Source of the DNA: an archaeon
Lineage (GTDB): Archaea; Asgardarchaeota; Hermodarchaeia; Hermodarchaeales; Hermodarchaeaceae
Reading direction: 5' to 3'
Assembly (NCBI GenBank): GCA_016550485.1
Contig: JABXGV010000181.1
Span: 1 to 35,229 of the forward strand
DNA length: 35,229 bases
Part shown: piece by piece, positions 26,427 to 35,229 of the stretch
Layout of the letters: every line of letters starts with the position of its first letter
Position numbering within the stretch: position 1 is the first letter of the stretch
Translations under genes and position numbers: made by a program
The notes under the pieces: model-generated
Database searches by the model: none
What the model was told of the DNA's origin: nothing
Seen by the model: only the letters and a program-made list of their open reading frames with translations

Positions 26427-27041
26427 ATGACAGAAGACCTTCTTGTGCCTCTTGATCAATACCTAGCCGCTGGAATCCACATAGGAACCCAAGTAAAAAC
26501 CGTCTCTATGGAGCCTTACATCTACCGTATACGACAAGATGGCCTATACGTTCTGGATATACGAAAATTCGATGAGCGACTACGTATTGCCGCAAAGACT
26601 CTTGCACGACAAGAGAATCCCGCAAAAATCGTTGTTGTTGGCGCCCGACAATACGCTCAGAAGCCAATCCTTACATTCTGCAACGCAATAGGCGCAACCC
26701 CCCTTGCTGGACGCTTTATTCCCGGCACTTTTACTAATCCCCGACTTCCGCAATATACTGAACCAGAATTGGTTCTCATTACTGATCCTCGCGCGGATTA
26801 TCAAGCTGTTAAAGAGACAGCGAAAATACGGATTCCTATCATTGCCCTTGTAGACACGGATAACTCTCTATCTTATATTGATCTTGCCATTCCTGCCAAT
26901 AATAAAGGCCGGCAATCATTAGCGCTTGTGTTTTGGTTATTAACACGGGAAGTCCTCAAGGAAAGAGGTGAGCTAACTCCTGACACAGAGTTCAGTCTCA
27001 CACCAGAAGACTTCGTGGCTTTACTACGTCGTACAGAATAG
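26427..27041 (+). CDS. rps2: 30S ribosomal protein S2 (uS2)
   Basis: 'YLAAGIHIGTQVKTVSMEPYIYRIRQDGLYVLDIRKFDERLRIAAKTLA', 'GRFIPGTFTNPRLPQYTEPELVLITDPRADYQAVKE'. Confidence 0.96.
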   Translation: MTEDLLVPLDQYLAAGIHIGTQVKTVSMEPYIYRIRQDGLYVLDIRKFDERLRIAAKTLARQENPAKIVVVGARQYAQKPILTFCNAIGATPLAGRFIPGTFTNPRLPQYTEPELVLITDPRADYQAVKETAKIRIPIIALVDTDNSLSYIDLAIPANNKGRQSLALVFWLLTREVLKERGELTPDTEFSLTPEDFVALLRRTE

Positions 27042-27059
27042 ACAGATTTCTTAGAGAAG

Positions 27060-27116
27060 GGTATTGTATCTAGCAACTAGGATACCTTTACTGCCAAACC
27101 ATAGGGCAGAAATACC
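27060..27116. ncRNA. Candidate branched structured RNA element between S2 and mevalonate kinase
   Basis: GGTATT(27060-27065)/AATACC(27111-27116) encloses hairpin GTATC(27066-27070)/GATAC(27081-27085) and hairpin CTGCC(27091-27095)/GGCAG(27105-27109). Confidence 0.4.
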
Positions 27117-27218
27117 AGTTCACAAGCTCCACGCTAGGGATACTTAAGGTTAGACAAACCCTGCAAATAGAGAAAAGGCTATTAAGTTCCTCGAACTAGC
27201 TCGTTTTGGGTGTCAATT

Positions 27219-28172
27219 ATGGGTAAAGGAAGCGGATACGGAAAATCCATTCTTTTTGGAGAACACTTTGTCCTGTACGAGTATCAAGGTGAAGCACTGC
27301 CTGCAATTGCCGCGGCAATCGGCTCAACCACAACATGCTATGTGCGGCCAATCTCATCACCAGGCTGGAAATTAACTGACCGTAGACCAGCTGTACCTGG
27401 ATACAAGACTAAAAAGAAGGAGGAACAGCGTGTTTCTATCGAGAATATTCTACGCTTTGCGGGTATTGATTTAAGTGAACAAGGGATTCACATTACTTTA
27501 GGTGGGAAATTAGTGTGTGCTAGTGGAGTTGGTGCTAGCGCTGCCAGTTGTACTGCTCTAGCTCGTGCATTGAATGATGAGTTTAAACTGGGATGGGACG
27601 ACCATCAGGTTAATGCTGCAGCATATGAAGGCGAGAAAGGCTATCATGGTACACCAAGCGGCATAGATAACACTGCTGCAACCTTTGGAGGTATTGTATG
27701 GTTCCAAAGAGGTGCTTCGGGTAGCCCTCCTACAGTTGAAACTATCAAACTGAAAGAACCAACTGAATTAGTTATTGCCAGCTCAGGAATTACAGCTAGC
27801 ACAAAAGAGGTAGTGGGCGACGTCCGGCGTATGAAGGAGGAAAAAGCGAACTGGTTTGACCAAATTCTTGAAGATTATAAGGATATTGTGACAGCAGGTC
27901 GCCAAGGCTTAGAGGAGATGGATTTGAGGTTGATTGGGTTGTTAATGAACCAAAACCATAACCTCCTTATCGAAATAGGAGTCACTTGCGACGAAATAGA
28001 GGAGATCGTAGGAGTTGCACGCAAGGCAGGTGCATGGGGCGCGAAAGTGACAGGGACTGGTCGTGGGGGAAATGTGATTGCTCTAACACCAGGACGGGCG
28101 TTACAACGTAATGTAGCAGGTGCTATCGAACAGCGCGGATACAGCGTTTGGTCCACCCGAATTGGTGTATAA
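27219..28172 (+). CDS. mvk: Mevalonate kinase (GHMP family)
   Basis: 'GSGYGKSILFGEHFVLYEYQGEALPAIAAAIG', 'LVCASGVGASAASCTALARALN', 'WGAKVTGTGRGGNVIALTP'. Confidence 0.92.
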   Translation: MGKGSGYGKSILFGEHFVLYEYQGEALPAIAAAIGSTTTCYVRPISSPGWKLTDRRPAVPGYKTKKKEEQRVSIENILRFAGIDLSEQGIHITLGGKLVCASGVGASAASCTALARALNDEFKLGWDDHQVNAAAYEGEKGYHGTPSGIDNTAATFGGIVWFQRGASGSPPTVETIKLKEPTELVIASSGITASTKEVVGDVRRMKEEKANWFDQILEDYKDIVTAGRQGLEEMDLRLIGLLMNQNHNLLIEIGVTCDEIEEIVGVARKAGAWGAKVTGTGRGGNVIALTPGRALQRNVAGAIEQRGYSVWSTRIGV

Positions 28173-28181
28173 CATTCAGAG

Positions 28182-29492
28182 GTGTTTTTCATGGGATTGC
28201 GCGAATATATAGAACGATTGGATAAGGCTGGCTCATTGCTTAAAATTCAGAAACCAGTGTCAAAACGCTTTGAAGCGGCTGGGGTTCTAAAAGCAGTCGA
28301 GCCAAAACCAGTGTTGTTTGAACATGTGAAGGAAGCTCCGGGCTATCGTATTGTAGGTAACATCTGTTGTACAAAGGAAAGTATCGCGTCTTACTTGGGT
28401 ATTGGGAAGAGCAAAATTATCTCTACATTAGCACAGGCTATCGAACAAAGATCTTTACCCAAAGTGGTGGAAAAGGCGCCCTGCCAGGAAGTTGTAGAAT
28501 CTAAAGTAGATCTGAGCAAGGTTCCGATTCTATTACACAACAAACGGGATGGGGGGCCATACATTTCATCTGCTGTTGTCGTTACTAGCCACGAAGATTA
28601 TGGACAAAACCTCGACTTCCACCGAGCAATGCCGATAAGCAAAGACAGGATGAGTACACGCATAGTGGCGCGCAGGAACTTCCATACATTCTTAGAAAAA
28701 AAGGGGGAATTACCTGTTGCTTTCTGTGTAGGGAATTCTCCGAATATTCTAGTCGCAGCAGCTACATCCGTTGAGATCGGTATCAACGAGCTTGAAATTG
28801 CAAACGCGTTAGAACCTATTCGCGTTGTGAAAGCTAAAACGTCAGATTTACTCATACCTGCAGACTGTGAATGGGTGTTGGAAGGAAGAGTCTATTTGAA
28901 CAAGCGCCACGATGAGGGGCCTTTTATCGATTTAACCGGAACCTATGATGTAGTTCGTCAAGAGCCAGTTTTTGAAGTGAAATGTATCACACATCGGAAA
29001 GATGCAATTTGGCAGGCTTTATTACCTGGGGCGCTTGAGCATCGAGTGTTAATGGGTATGCCTCGGGAACCGACGATATTCCGGAAGGTCATTGAGGCAG
29101 GCGTTAAGTGCTTGGATGTCAACATAAATCCAGGTGGGTGCAGTTGGCTTCATGCTATCGTACAAATCGATAAGCAGAAAGAAGGCGATGGTAAACTCGC
29201 CATCGACGCTGCCTTCGCGGGTCATCGAAGCTGCAAGCATGTGTTTGTAGTCGACAAGGATGTTGATATCTATGATCCGCTACAAGTCGAGTGGGCGATG
29301 GCTACACGCTTCCAAGGTGATCAAGACCTAGTCGTGAAGCCAAAGGAAAGAGGTAGTAGTCTAGACCCAAGCGGAGAACCGGGAACACATCTAACCACAA
29401 AGATGGGTTTTGACCTTACCAAGCCACTGAAAGGAACAGGTTATGACCTTGCGCCATTTCCTGAAGTTGATTTGAAAGACTATTTGGAGTAA
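28182..29492 (+). CDS. UbiD-family decarboxylase, likely anhydromevalonate phosphate decarboxylase
   Basis: UbiD-like 'MGLREYIERLDKAGSLLKIQKPV', 'HRAMPISKDRMSTRIVARRNFHTFLEKKGELPVAFCVG'; specificity inferred from neighbouring aconitase-X and MVK genes. Confidence 0.87.
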   Translation: MFFMGLREYIERLDKAGSLLKIQKPVSKRFEAAGVLKAVEPKPVLFEHVKEAPGYRIVGNICCTKESIASYLGIGKSKIISTLAQAIEQRSLPKVVEKAPCQEVVESKVDLSKVPILLHNKRDGGPYISSAVVVTSHEDYGQNLDFHRAMPISKDRMSTRIVARRNFHTFLEKKGELPVAFCVGNSPNILVAAATSVEIGINELEIANALEPIRVVKAKTSDLLIPADCEWVLEGRVYLNKRHDEGPFIDLTGTYDVVRQEPVFEVKCITHRKDAIWQALLPGALEHRVLMGMPREPTIFRKVIEAGVKCLDVNINPGGCSWLHAIVQIDKQKEGDGKLAIDAAFAGHRSCKHVFVVDKDVDIYDPLQVEWAMATRFQGDQDLVVKPKERGSSLDPSGEPGTHLTTKMGFDLTKPLKGTGYDLAPFPEVDLKDYLE

Positions 29493-29499
29493 ACCGTAT

Positions 29500-30687
29500 A
29501 TGAAACTGATGGCTATTGAGAAAGAAATGCTAGCAGGAAAGCATGGAAAAGCAACCCAAAAGAGTATGGAGATACTAGTGACCCTTGGCGAAATCTACGA
29601 TGCCACACGAATGATTCCTGTCACTTCCGTCCAAATCGCCGGAGTCAGTTACGCAAATCTTCGGGAACCCGGTTTAGAATGGCTTGCGGAAATGGCAAGG
29701 GATGGTAAGGTTCGAGTCCTAACAACTCTAAACCCTGCAGGGATGGACCTTGATAACTGGAGAGCGCTCGGCATTGACCCCGAATTCGCTAAGAACCAGA
29801 AGCGTGTCGTCGATGCTTTTGCCAAGATGGGAATTATCACAACCTGTACCTGTACACCCTATTTGATTGGTAATCTCCCCCATTTCGGTGAACACATCGC
29901 TTGGGCAGAAAGTAGTGCTGTATGCTTTGCCAACTCTGTTATTGGCGCCCAAACCAATCGCGAAGGTGGCCCAAGTGCTTTAGCCGCTGCCTTGACTGGA
30001 GTCACACCAGAATACGGCTACCATCTAGACGAAAATCGCCAAGCCCACATCACTATCAAAGTAAAGGCTAAGGTTCGAGGAACTGCTCGATTTGGTACAT
30101 TGGGTAAAGTGATTGGGGATATCCTAGATGGGAATGCAGAGTGGACAATTCCGTACATTAAGGGGATTTCTCAAGCAAATACTGATGAACTCAAGGCCTT
30201 TTGTGCATCTGTTGCAACTTATGGAGGTACTGCTTTATTTCATATGAGGGGGATAACGCCCAATAAGACGAAGGTTCCTCAAGACCTTCTATTGGTTACT
30301 GAGAAAGATATGGCAGACGCAGAGAAGGAGTTAAATGATGAAGAAGCTGCCATCGATTTTGTGAGTATAGGCTGCCCTCATGCATCTATACGAGAAATTC
30401 GGCGCATTGCCGAGCTTGTAGAGGGGAAACAGGTTACCAAAGAAACTTGGGTGACCACTGCGCGACCTACAAAGCGAATTGCTGATCGTGTAGGTTATAC
30501 TGCGATTATAGAGGCTGCTGGAATTAAATTCGCTTGTGATACGTGTTGTGTGGTAGCACCAATAAAGGGTCGGTTCAAAGGGCTAGCCACCGACTCGGCG
30601 AAAGGCTGCTACTACGCCCAAGGACGGCATAAATTCAAAACCAAACATCGATCTTTAGAAGAGTGTATTGAGGAGGCCCTATCATAA
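29500..30687 (+). CDS. Aconitase X large subunit, likely phosphomevalonate dehydratase large subunit
   Basis: AcnX features 'QIAGVSYANLREPGLEWLAEMA', 'CTCTPYLIGNLPHFGEHIAWAESSAVCFANSVIGAQTNREGGPSALAAALTG', 'ACDTCCVVAPI'. Confidence 0.9.
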   Translation: MKLMAIEKEMLAGKHGKATQKSMEILVTLGEIYDATRMIPVTSVQIAGVSYANLREPGLEWLAEMARDGKVRVLTTLNPAGMDLDNWRALGIDPEFAKNQKRVVDAFAKMGIITTCTCTPYLIGNLPHFGEHIAWAESSAVCFANSVIGAQTNREGGPSALAAALTGVTPEYGYHLDENRQAHITIKVKAKVRGTARFGTLGKVIGDILDGNAEWTIPYIKGISQANTDELKAFCASVATYGGTALFHMRGITPNKTKVPQDLLLVTEKDMADAEKELNDEEAAIDFVSIGCPHASIREIRRIAELVEGKQVTKETWVTTARPTKRIADRVGYTAIIEAAGIKFACDTCCVVAPIKGRFKGLATDSAKGCYYAQGRHKFKTKHRSLEECIEEALS

Positions 30688-31079
30688 TGGCAAAGTTACA
30701 CGGTCGTAAAATAGCGAAAGGTAATGCTGAAGGAGAAGCACTGGTAACCAGTCAAGGTATCTCGTTTTATGGTGGCGTTGATCCTGATTCAGCTGTTGTC
30801 GTTGAAAAAGGACACGAGTTAGAGGGCAAGTCAATCTCAGGAAAAATCCTTGTTTTTCCAAGAGGGAAAGGCTCAACAGTCGGCTCATATGTAATCTATC
30901 AACTGGCAAAAACGGGCAAAGCTCCAATAGCTATTGTCAATAAGGAGTGCGAAACTATCACCGCAGTCGGCTGTATCATCAGCGATATTCCTGCGGTTGA
31001 CAAAATTCCTATAGAGAAGATTAAGACAGGCGACCACCTCTACGTTGATGCCACTAATGGGCTTGTTGAAATCAGATAG
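30687..31079 (+). CDS. Aconitase X small (swivel) subunit, likely phosphomevalonate dehydratase small subunit (DUF126)
   Basis: 'GNAEGEALVTSQGISFYGGVDPDSAVVVEKGHELEGKSISGKILVFPRGKGSTVGSYVIYQLAKTGKAP'; start overlaps preceding stop. Confidence 0.9.
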   Translation: MAKLHGRKIAKGNAEGEALVTSQGISFYGGVDPDSAVVVEKGHELEGKSISGKILVFPRGKGSTVGSYVIYQLAKTGKAPIAIVNKECETITAVGCIISDIPAVDKIPIEKIKTGDHLYVDATNGLVEIR

Positions 31080-31149
31080 CCCAGTAAAACGTTAACACAA
31101 AAATACGCTTGGCGGATATTACTTACATAGAATATTGGGGACATTCCGG

Positions 31150-32289
31150 ATGGTAACATCTTCTGGTAAAACCAGTAAAACAAGAAAGGAAACAACAACT
31201 GAGGAGCGCAAATTAGATCACATACGAATATGCCTCGAACGAGAGGTACAATCAGCATGTACTACAGGGTTTGATGATATCCGACTAGTACACAACGCGG
31301 TCCCAGAAATAAATTTCACCGATGTAGACTTGAGCTGTAGTTTCCTCGGGCACAAACTAGAAGCACCAATAATAGTAACAGCAATGACTGGCGGTCATAG
31401 CGAAGCGACTCCAATCAACCAGAATATTGCTCAAGCAGTCGATGAGTTAGGTTTAGCAATGGGTGTAGGCAGTCAACGAGCGGCAATCGAAGATCCCCTT
31501 CTCGCTGAGTCCTTTGCAATTACACGAGAATATGCTCCTAAAGCATTTCTTGTCGGCAACATCGGTGCCCCTCAACTCTCACTAGGATATGGTGTCAAGG
31601 AAGCACAAACAGCCATTGACATGATTGATGCAAATGCTCTAGCTATCCACTTCAATGCAGCTCAGGAAGCAGTTCAACCAGAAGGTGAAGCCACTTTTGC
31701 TGGGGTACTCCCAGCTCTTCGCACTCTCACTCAGAAGTTATCAGTTCCCGTAATCGCGAAAGAGACAGGCGCAGGACTCTCCAGGGAGGTTGCTGTGAGT
31801 CTAGCTAGGGCAGGAGTAAGAGCGCTAGATGTCGCTGGGTTAGGCGGCACTAGCTGGCCTGCTGTTGAGGTGGAACGCGCCAAAGGTGAAGACACCCGGA
31901 AAGCTATCTTAGGACGTTGGTTTACTGACTGGGGAATACCTACTGCAGTTAGCACATTTGTAGCAGGGCGCGCTGTGAAGATTCCAATAATCTCTTCTGG
32001 TGGTATACGAACTGGAATCGAGTGTGCCAAGGCAATTGCGCTAGGTGCTACCCTAGTAGGCGTAGCTTTACCGGTACTAGGTCCAGCTGCCACGAGCTCA
32101 AATGAAGTAAGTGAATATCTCAAAACACTTATTTATGGACTGAAGGCCGCGATGTTTCTAGTAGGGGCATCCAATCTCAGAGAACTTAATCAGGTACCCA
32201 TAGTGATAGGTGGGAATACACGGAACTGGCTTGAACTCCGAGGTTGGGGTGAAGAACTTCATTGGCTGGCAACACGGAGACCAGATTGA
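31150..32289 (+). CDS. fni: Isopentenyl-diphosphate delta-isomerase, type 2 (FMN-dependent)
   Basis: 'DHIRICLEREVQ', 'APIIVTAMTGGHSEATPINQNIAQAVDELGLAMGVGSQRAAIEDP', 'VAGLGGTSWPAVE', 'IPIISSGGIRTGIECAKAIALGA'; ATG at 31150 or upstream TTG at 31135. Confidence 0.94.
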   Translation: MVTSSGKTSKTRKETTTEERKLDHIRICLEREVQSACTTGFDDIRLVHNAVPEINFTDVDLSCSFLGHKLEAPIIVTAMTGGHSEATPINQNIAQAVDELGLAMGVGSQRAAIEDPLLAESFAITREYAPKAFLVGNIGAPQLSLGYGVKEAQTAIDMIDANALAIHFNAAQEAVQPEGEATFAGVLPALRTLTQKLSVPVIAKETGAGLSREVAVSLARAGVRALDVAGLGGTSWPAVEVERAKGEDTRKAILGRWFTDWGIPTAVSTFVAGRAVKIPIISSGGIRTGIECAKAIALGATLVGVALPVLGPAATSSNEVSEYLKTLIYGLKAAMFLVGASNLRELNQVPIVIGGNTRNWLELRGWGEELHWLATRRPD

Positions 32290-32409
32290 GTGGCGGTTAG
32301 GAAAAAGGTTAAAAGGAATCTTACGGGCTACTCTGACGCCACGGCAGTAGACACTTAGTCGTTGGCTAGCATCGACAAGACCCGATGAACCCTTAACGAG
32401 GTGTTCTTG

Positions 32410-32778
32410 TTGTCAAAACCACATGTGAAATTTACAGCCCCCAAAGAGCTTCAAGATAAAGCCCTAGAAATAATCGAAATAGCCCGTGATACTGGTAAGG
32501 TTAGGAAAGGCACAAATGAGACAACTAAGGCAATAGAACGTCGCAGTGCAAAACTAGTTGTTATCGCAGAGGATGTTGATCCTCCTGAAATTGTCTTTCA
32601 CCTTCCACCTCTCTGCGACGAGAAGAATATCCCCTACATCTTCGTAGCGAGTAAAGAAAAGCTGGGTGGCGCCCTAGGTATCGACGTTCCTTCGGCATCA
32701 GCTGCCGTCATCGAACCAGGCGAGGCAAAACGGCTAATCGATGACCTAGCCAAGAAGCTGAAGGAACTTACAACGTAA
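32410..32778 (+). CDS. rpl7ae: 50S ribosomal protein L7Ae
   Basis: '[79 protein letters not shown]'; TTG at 32410 preceded by SD-like 'gaggtg'. Confidence 0.95.
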   Translation: MSKPHVKFTAPKELQDKALEIIEIARDTGKVRKGTNETTKAIERRSAKLVVIAEDVDPPEIVFHLPPLCDEKNIPYIFVASKEKLGGALGIDVPSASAAVIEPGEAKRLIDDLAKKLKELTT

Positions 32779-32809
32779 ACCTACTTCCAGTAGGTGCTCA
32801 ATAGTTGAG
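32779..32809 (+). terminator. Two adjacent perfect short hairpins just downstream of L7Ae
   Basis: ACCTACT-tcc-AGTAGGT (32779-32795) and CTCAA-tag-TTGAG (32797-32809). Confidence 0.3.
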
Positions 32810-33252
32810 TAGAGAGGAGACAGGAATCCCCGCAGAAGTGGTGCAGGTAGTAAAGAGGATCTCCAGAAACTGAACCGAAAACTTTGTCGGCGTTCCACAA
32901 CATCCTAACAAATGACGAACCCGGTTTTTTCTTTGATTTTGTAAGACGGAATCCTGCAAAAAGCCTTGTAGATTACAAAAATTTCCTGCATAATTGTTAG
33001 CTGCAACGTGGATTCTGATTTTGTGCAGTGTCCTAATTACAGCAAACGCGTCAGATAGGTTCTGACTTGAAGCAGTTCATTCGAATCAATCACCGAAATC
33101 CATTTAAAACAACTAAATCCCCGCCTGGTCCGCGTTCTGGCACTTGTCAAATATTAGCATCAAAACGGTCAGCCTTCACGATTAACCACGCTAAACCCAC
33201 CGAATGCCCCATTCACATCAGAATTGTGCTAACTCTGTAGAGGTTGCAAGCC

Positions 33253-35229
33253 ATGCCGGGTGGATTCAGGGAGATACGAGAATACGACGACGGTGAGGAG
33301 GAGAAACAAGAAAGACGTGAAAAGGCAGAAGCCTCACTCAAAGCATATGATAGGTATCGCAAGTACTTCGATGATGCTCGACGGGAACTCAGGGAAAACT
33401 CCTCATCCCCCAAGGAGGCACAGGAGAGCCAGGCCCGCATTGAAGCGATATTAGCGGAGGCCAGCCGCCAAGCCGAGGAGAATATAACCCCACCTACAGA
33501 AAGACTCGTAGAACAACAGGCTCCATCCGTCCCGCCTCAAGAACGCCCTCTCCCGGAGCGTCGCGTCATGTCTCAGGATTCCACCGACCCGGACACCAGA
33601 GAAACCCCCGAAGACCCAGTGGACTCTCAGCGACCTAAACCTGAACCCCGCGAACAAATATTCACCTTACCTCAACAAGAGCGTGAACAACATTCTATTC
33701 ATGGCGCGGCTGATTCTAGAGTGAGGAGATCTATTGATAGTGTGGAGGAGTATCAACAAGCTCTTCACGCCTTCCCCGATGAAGCTGAGTCGCCAGATTT
33801 CACTGAACTGGATTATCAGGTAAGGGAATTCTTCAGTATGCGGAGGAATTTCCCGGAGGGGGGCCCTGTCGAGTTCATCGCTGGTTCAACAGGTATTCCT
33901 GCTGAGTTGGTTCAGAAATGGATGGACGGTGTGGAACGCCCAGAATTCCTGACAAAACTTGAACAGCGTGCAACCCGAGAAGCATCCATGAAGGAGGCAT
34001 CAGAGGAAAAACCCGACGGAGTCGAGACAGTCAAGTTTAAGCCATCAGCAGCAGAGGATCGAACATCAACCCTACCTGCTAGTGTCAGAGAGATAGTAAG
34101 CGATGAGTCAGACATCGAGTTCCTATCACGCCTTTCAAAAAACTGGGACGCCCTCCACGAACTGGGAATGACCGACACAGCATTCGAACGTATAGAGGAA
34201 ATAGCATCCAAACATTTCAGATTCACTGACTCAAAGTATGAAATACTCCGCGCCACAGAAGACAAGGAACTACGAACAAAGCTCATCCCAACAAAGGGGA
34301 CACCTCTCACAAAAGTTGTAGAAGCGACACGGACGCTTGTAGACGACGAGGCAACCAACCAACTACTAGACAAGATAAAGGCAACAAAGGGCAAATTCAC
34401 CATCGACAGCTGGGAAAGCTACCAACTCGTACTACGCGCACTTCCATTGACTCTAGCCGAACCTAACTTCGAAGCCCTTCACCGAGTGATAAAAGGGCGA
34501 CTCCTCCTCGGAGACTGTATCGGACACACCAAAGCCCGCGAATACGGAAGAACCGAGGTCACTGATAAACGAGTAACCTACTTCACATATACTCGGAAGA
34601 ATCTGAAAGCATTCGAAAAAATCGAACTGTTTTGCAATACTCATTTAGAGAAAATAGTAAAACGTCATAGACGCCTAGGGCGTAGTGGCATCAGAACTAT
34701 CGAAGATGTTAAAGAGAAACTTAGCCGATACTATGGCGGCAGACAAATCTTTCGTCTTTCTTCATACCCAAGAGAACTCGAATTCGCTAAAAGGACTCTA
34801 GTAATCTATCCACTATCTAGGCTAGGACTCAGATTACCTCTCCTTAACAAGTATGATACAGAGGGCATACGCATTCCCCGTTACATACTAGAACGGAGTT
34901 TTCTCAAAAGGGGCTTCAATAAAGTCTTGGAGCTCGCTGTGCTAATACCAAAGAAGGCACCAGAAAAAGGATGGCAGTGGGTAGAATTACTACGAAAACC
35001 TCGGGGTAAGGAAAATATAACAGCAAGGATGGGATGGATACAAATCCCAGTAAAGGTACAATCAGAGAATATCAGCAAGGTCATTGAACAACTCGGTATA
35101 CCAACGAAACCGGAAGAACGAGAGAAATTCTTCGATATACTCAAGGAACACGGAGTAAGCAGTGCACAGTACACAGAGTGGAAAGAAAGATTCGGACCAA
35201 TCGAAACTCTCGAACAGAAAATGGACGCC
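33253..35229 (+). CDS. Large uncharacterized protein, 3' truncated at window end (at least 659 codons)
   Basis: Hand translation from ATG 33253 (MPGGFREIREYDDGEEEKQERREKAEASLKAYDRYRKYFDDARRELRENSS...) stays open to base 35229. It is not in the ORF track because it has no stop inside the window. TATA-like 'tttaaaa' upstream at about 33101-33107. Confidence 0.85.
   Translation, partial: MPGGFREIREYDDGEEEKQERREKAEASLKAYDRYRKYFDDARRELRENSSSPKEAQESQARIEAILAEASRQAEENITPPTERLVEQQAPSVPPQERPLPERRVMSQDSTDPDTRETPEDPVDSQRPKPEPREQIFTLPQQEREQHSIHGAADSRVRRSIDSVEEYQQALHAFPDEAESPDFTELDYQVREFFSMRRNFPEGGPVEFIAGSTGIPAELVQKWMDGVERPEFLTKLEQRATREASMKEASEEKPDGVETVKFKPSAAEDRTSTLPASVREIVSDESDIEFLSRLSKNWDALHELGMTDTAFERIEEIASKHFRFTDSKYEILRATEDKELRTKLIPTKGTPLTKVVEATRTLVDDEATNQLLDKIKATKGKFTIDSWESYQLVLRALPLTLAEPNFEALHRVIKGRLLLGDCIGHTKAREYGRTEVTDKRVTYFTYTRKNLKAFEKIELFCNTHLEKIVKRHRRLGRSGIRTIEDVKEKLSRYYGGRQIFRLSSYPRELEFAKRTLVIYPLSRLGLRLPLLNKYDTEGIRIPRYILERSFLKRGFNKVLELAVLIPKKAPEKGWQWVELLRKPRGKENITARMGWIQIPVKVQSENISKVIEQLGIPTKPEEREKFFDILKEHGVSSAQYTEWKERFGPIETLEQKMDA

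Noticed and set aside
31731-32123. 130-aa antisense ORF within the IDI2 gene
   Set aside because: Overlaps a strongly supported CDS and shows no family signature.
1-35229. CRISPR array, transposase/IS element, diversity-generating retroelement or prophage
   Set aside because: No regularly spaced repeats, transposase, reverse transcriptase or phage structural genes were seen on either strand.

Overview
Archaeal chromosomal segment. The backbone is the S10/spc-like operon, L22-S3-L29-Rpp29-S17-L14-L24-S4e-L5-S14-S8-L6-L32e-L19e-L18-S5-L30-[Hsp20]-L15-SecY. It continues through AdkA-EMC3/DUF106-Cmk-L14e-Cbf5, a minus-strand intron-containing tRNA-Ser, S13-S4-S11-RpoD-L18e-L13-S9-RpoN-S2, and a cluster for the archaeal modified mevalonate pathway (mevalonate kinase, UbiD-like decarboxylase, aconitase-X large and small subunits, type 2 IPP isomerase), then L7Ae. 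The left end has an FtsX-type permease fragment, a polytopic membrane protein and an NAD-sugar epimerase. S19 is an orphan there, split from L22 by a LAGLIDADG/HTH protein, a YdjM-like membrane hydrolase and a Trm112-like protein. Observations most worth follow-up: (1) an abrupt strand-composition flip around S19 and the LAGLIDADG gene, with a breakpoint inside that CDS; (2) nested inverted repeats in several intergenic regions (L15-secY, S2-MVK, and the L22 and S13 leaders) that suggest structured RNAs; (3) an uncharacterized ORF of at least 659 codons running off the right edge and absent from the supplied ORF track; (4) low-complexity Lys/Pro/Glu tails on several ribosomal proteins. All calls come from reading the sequence by eye; no database search was run.
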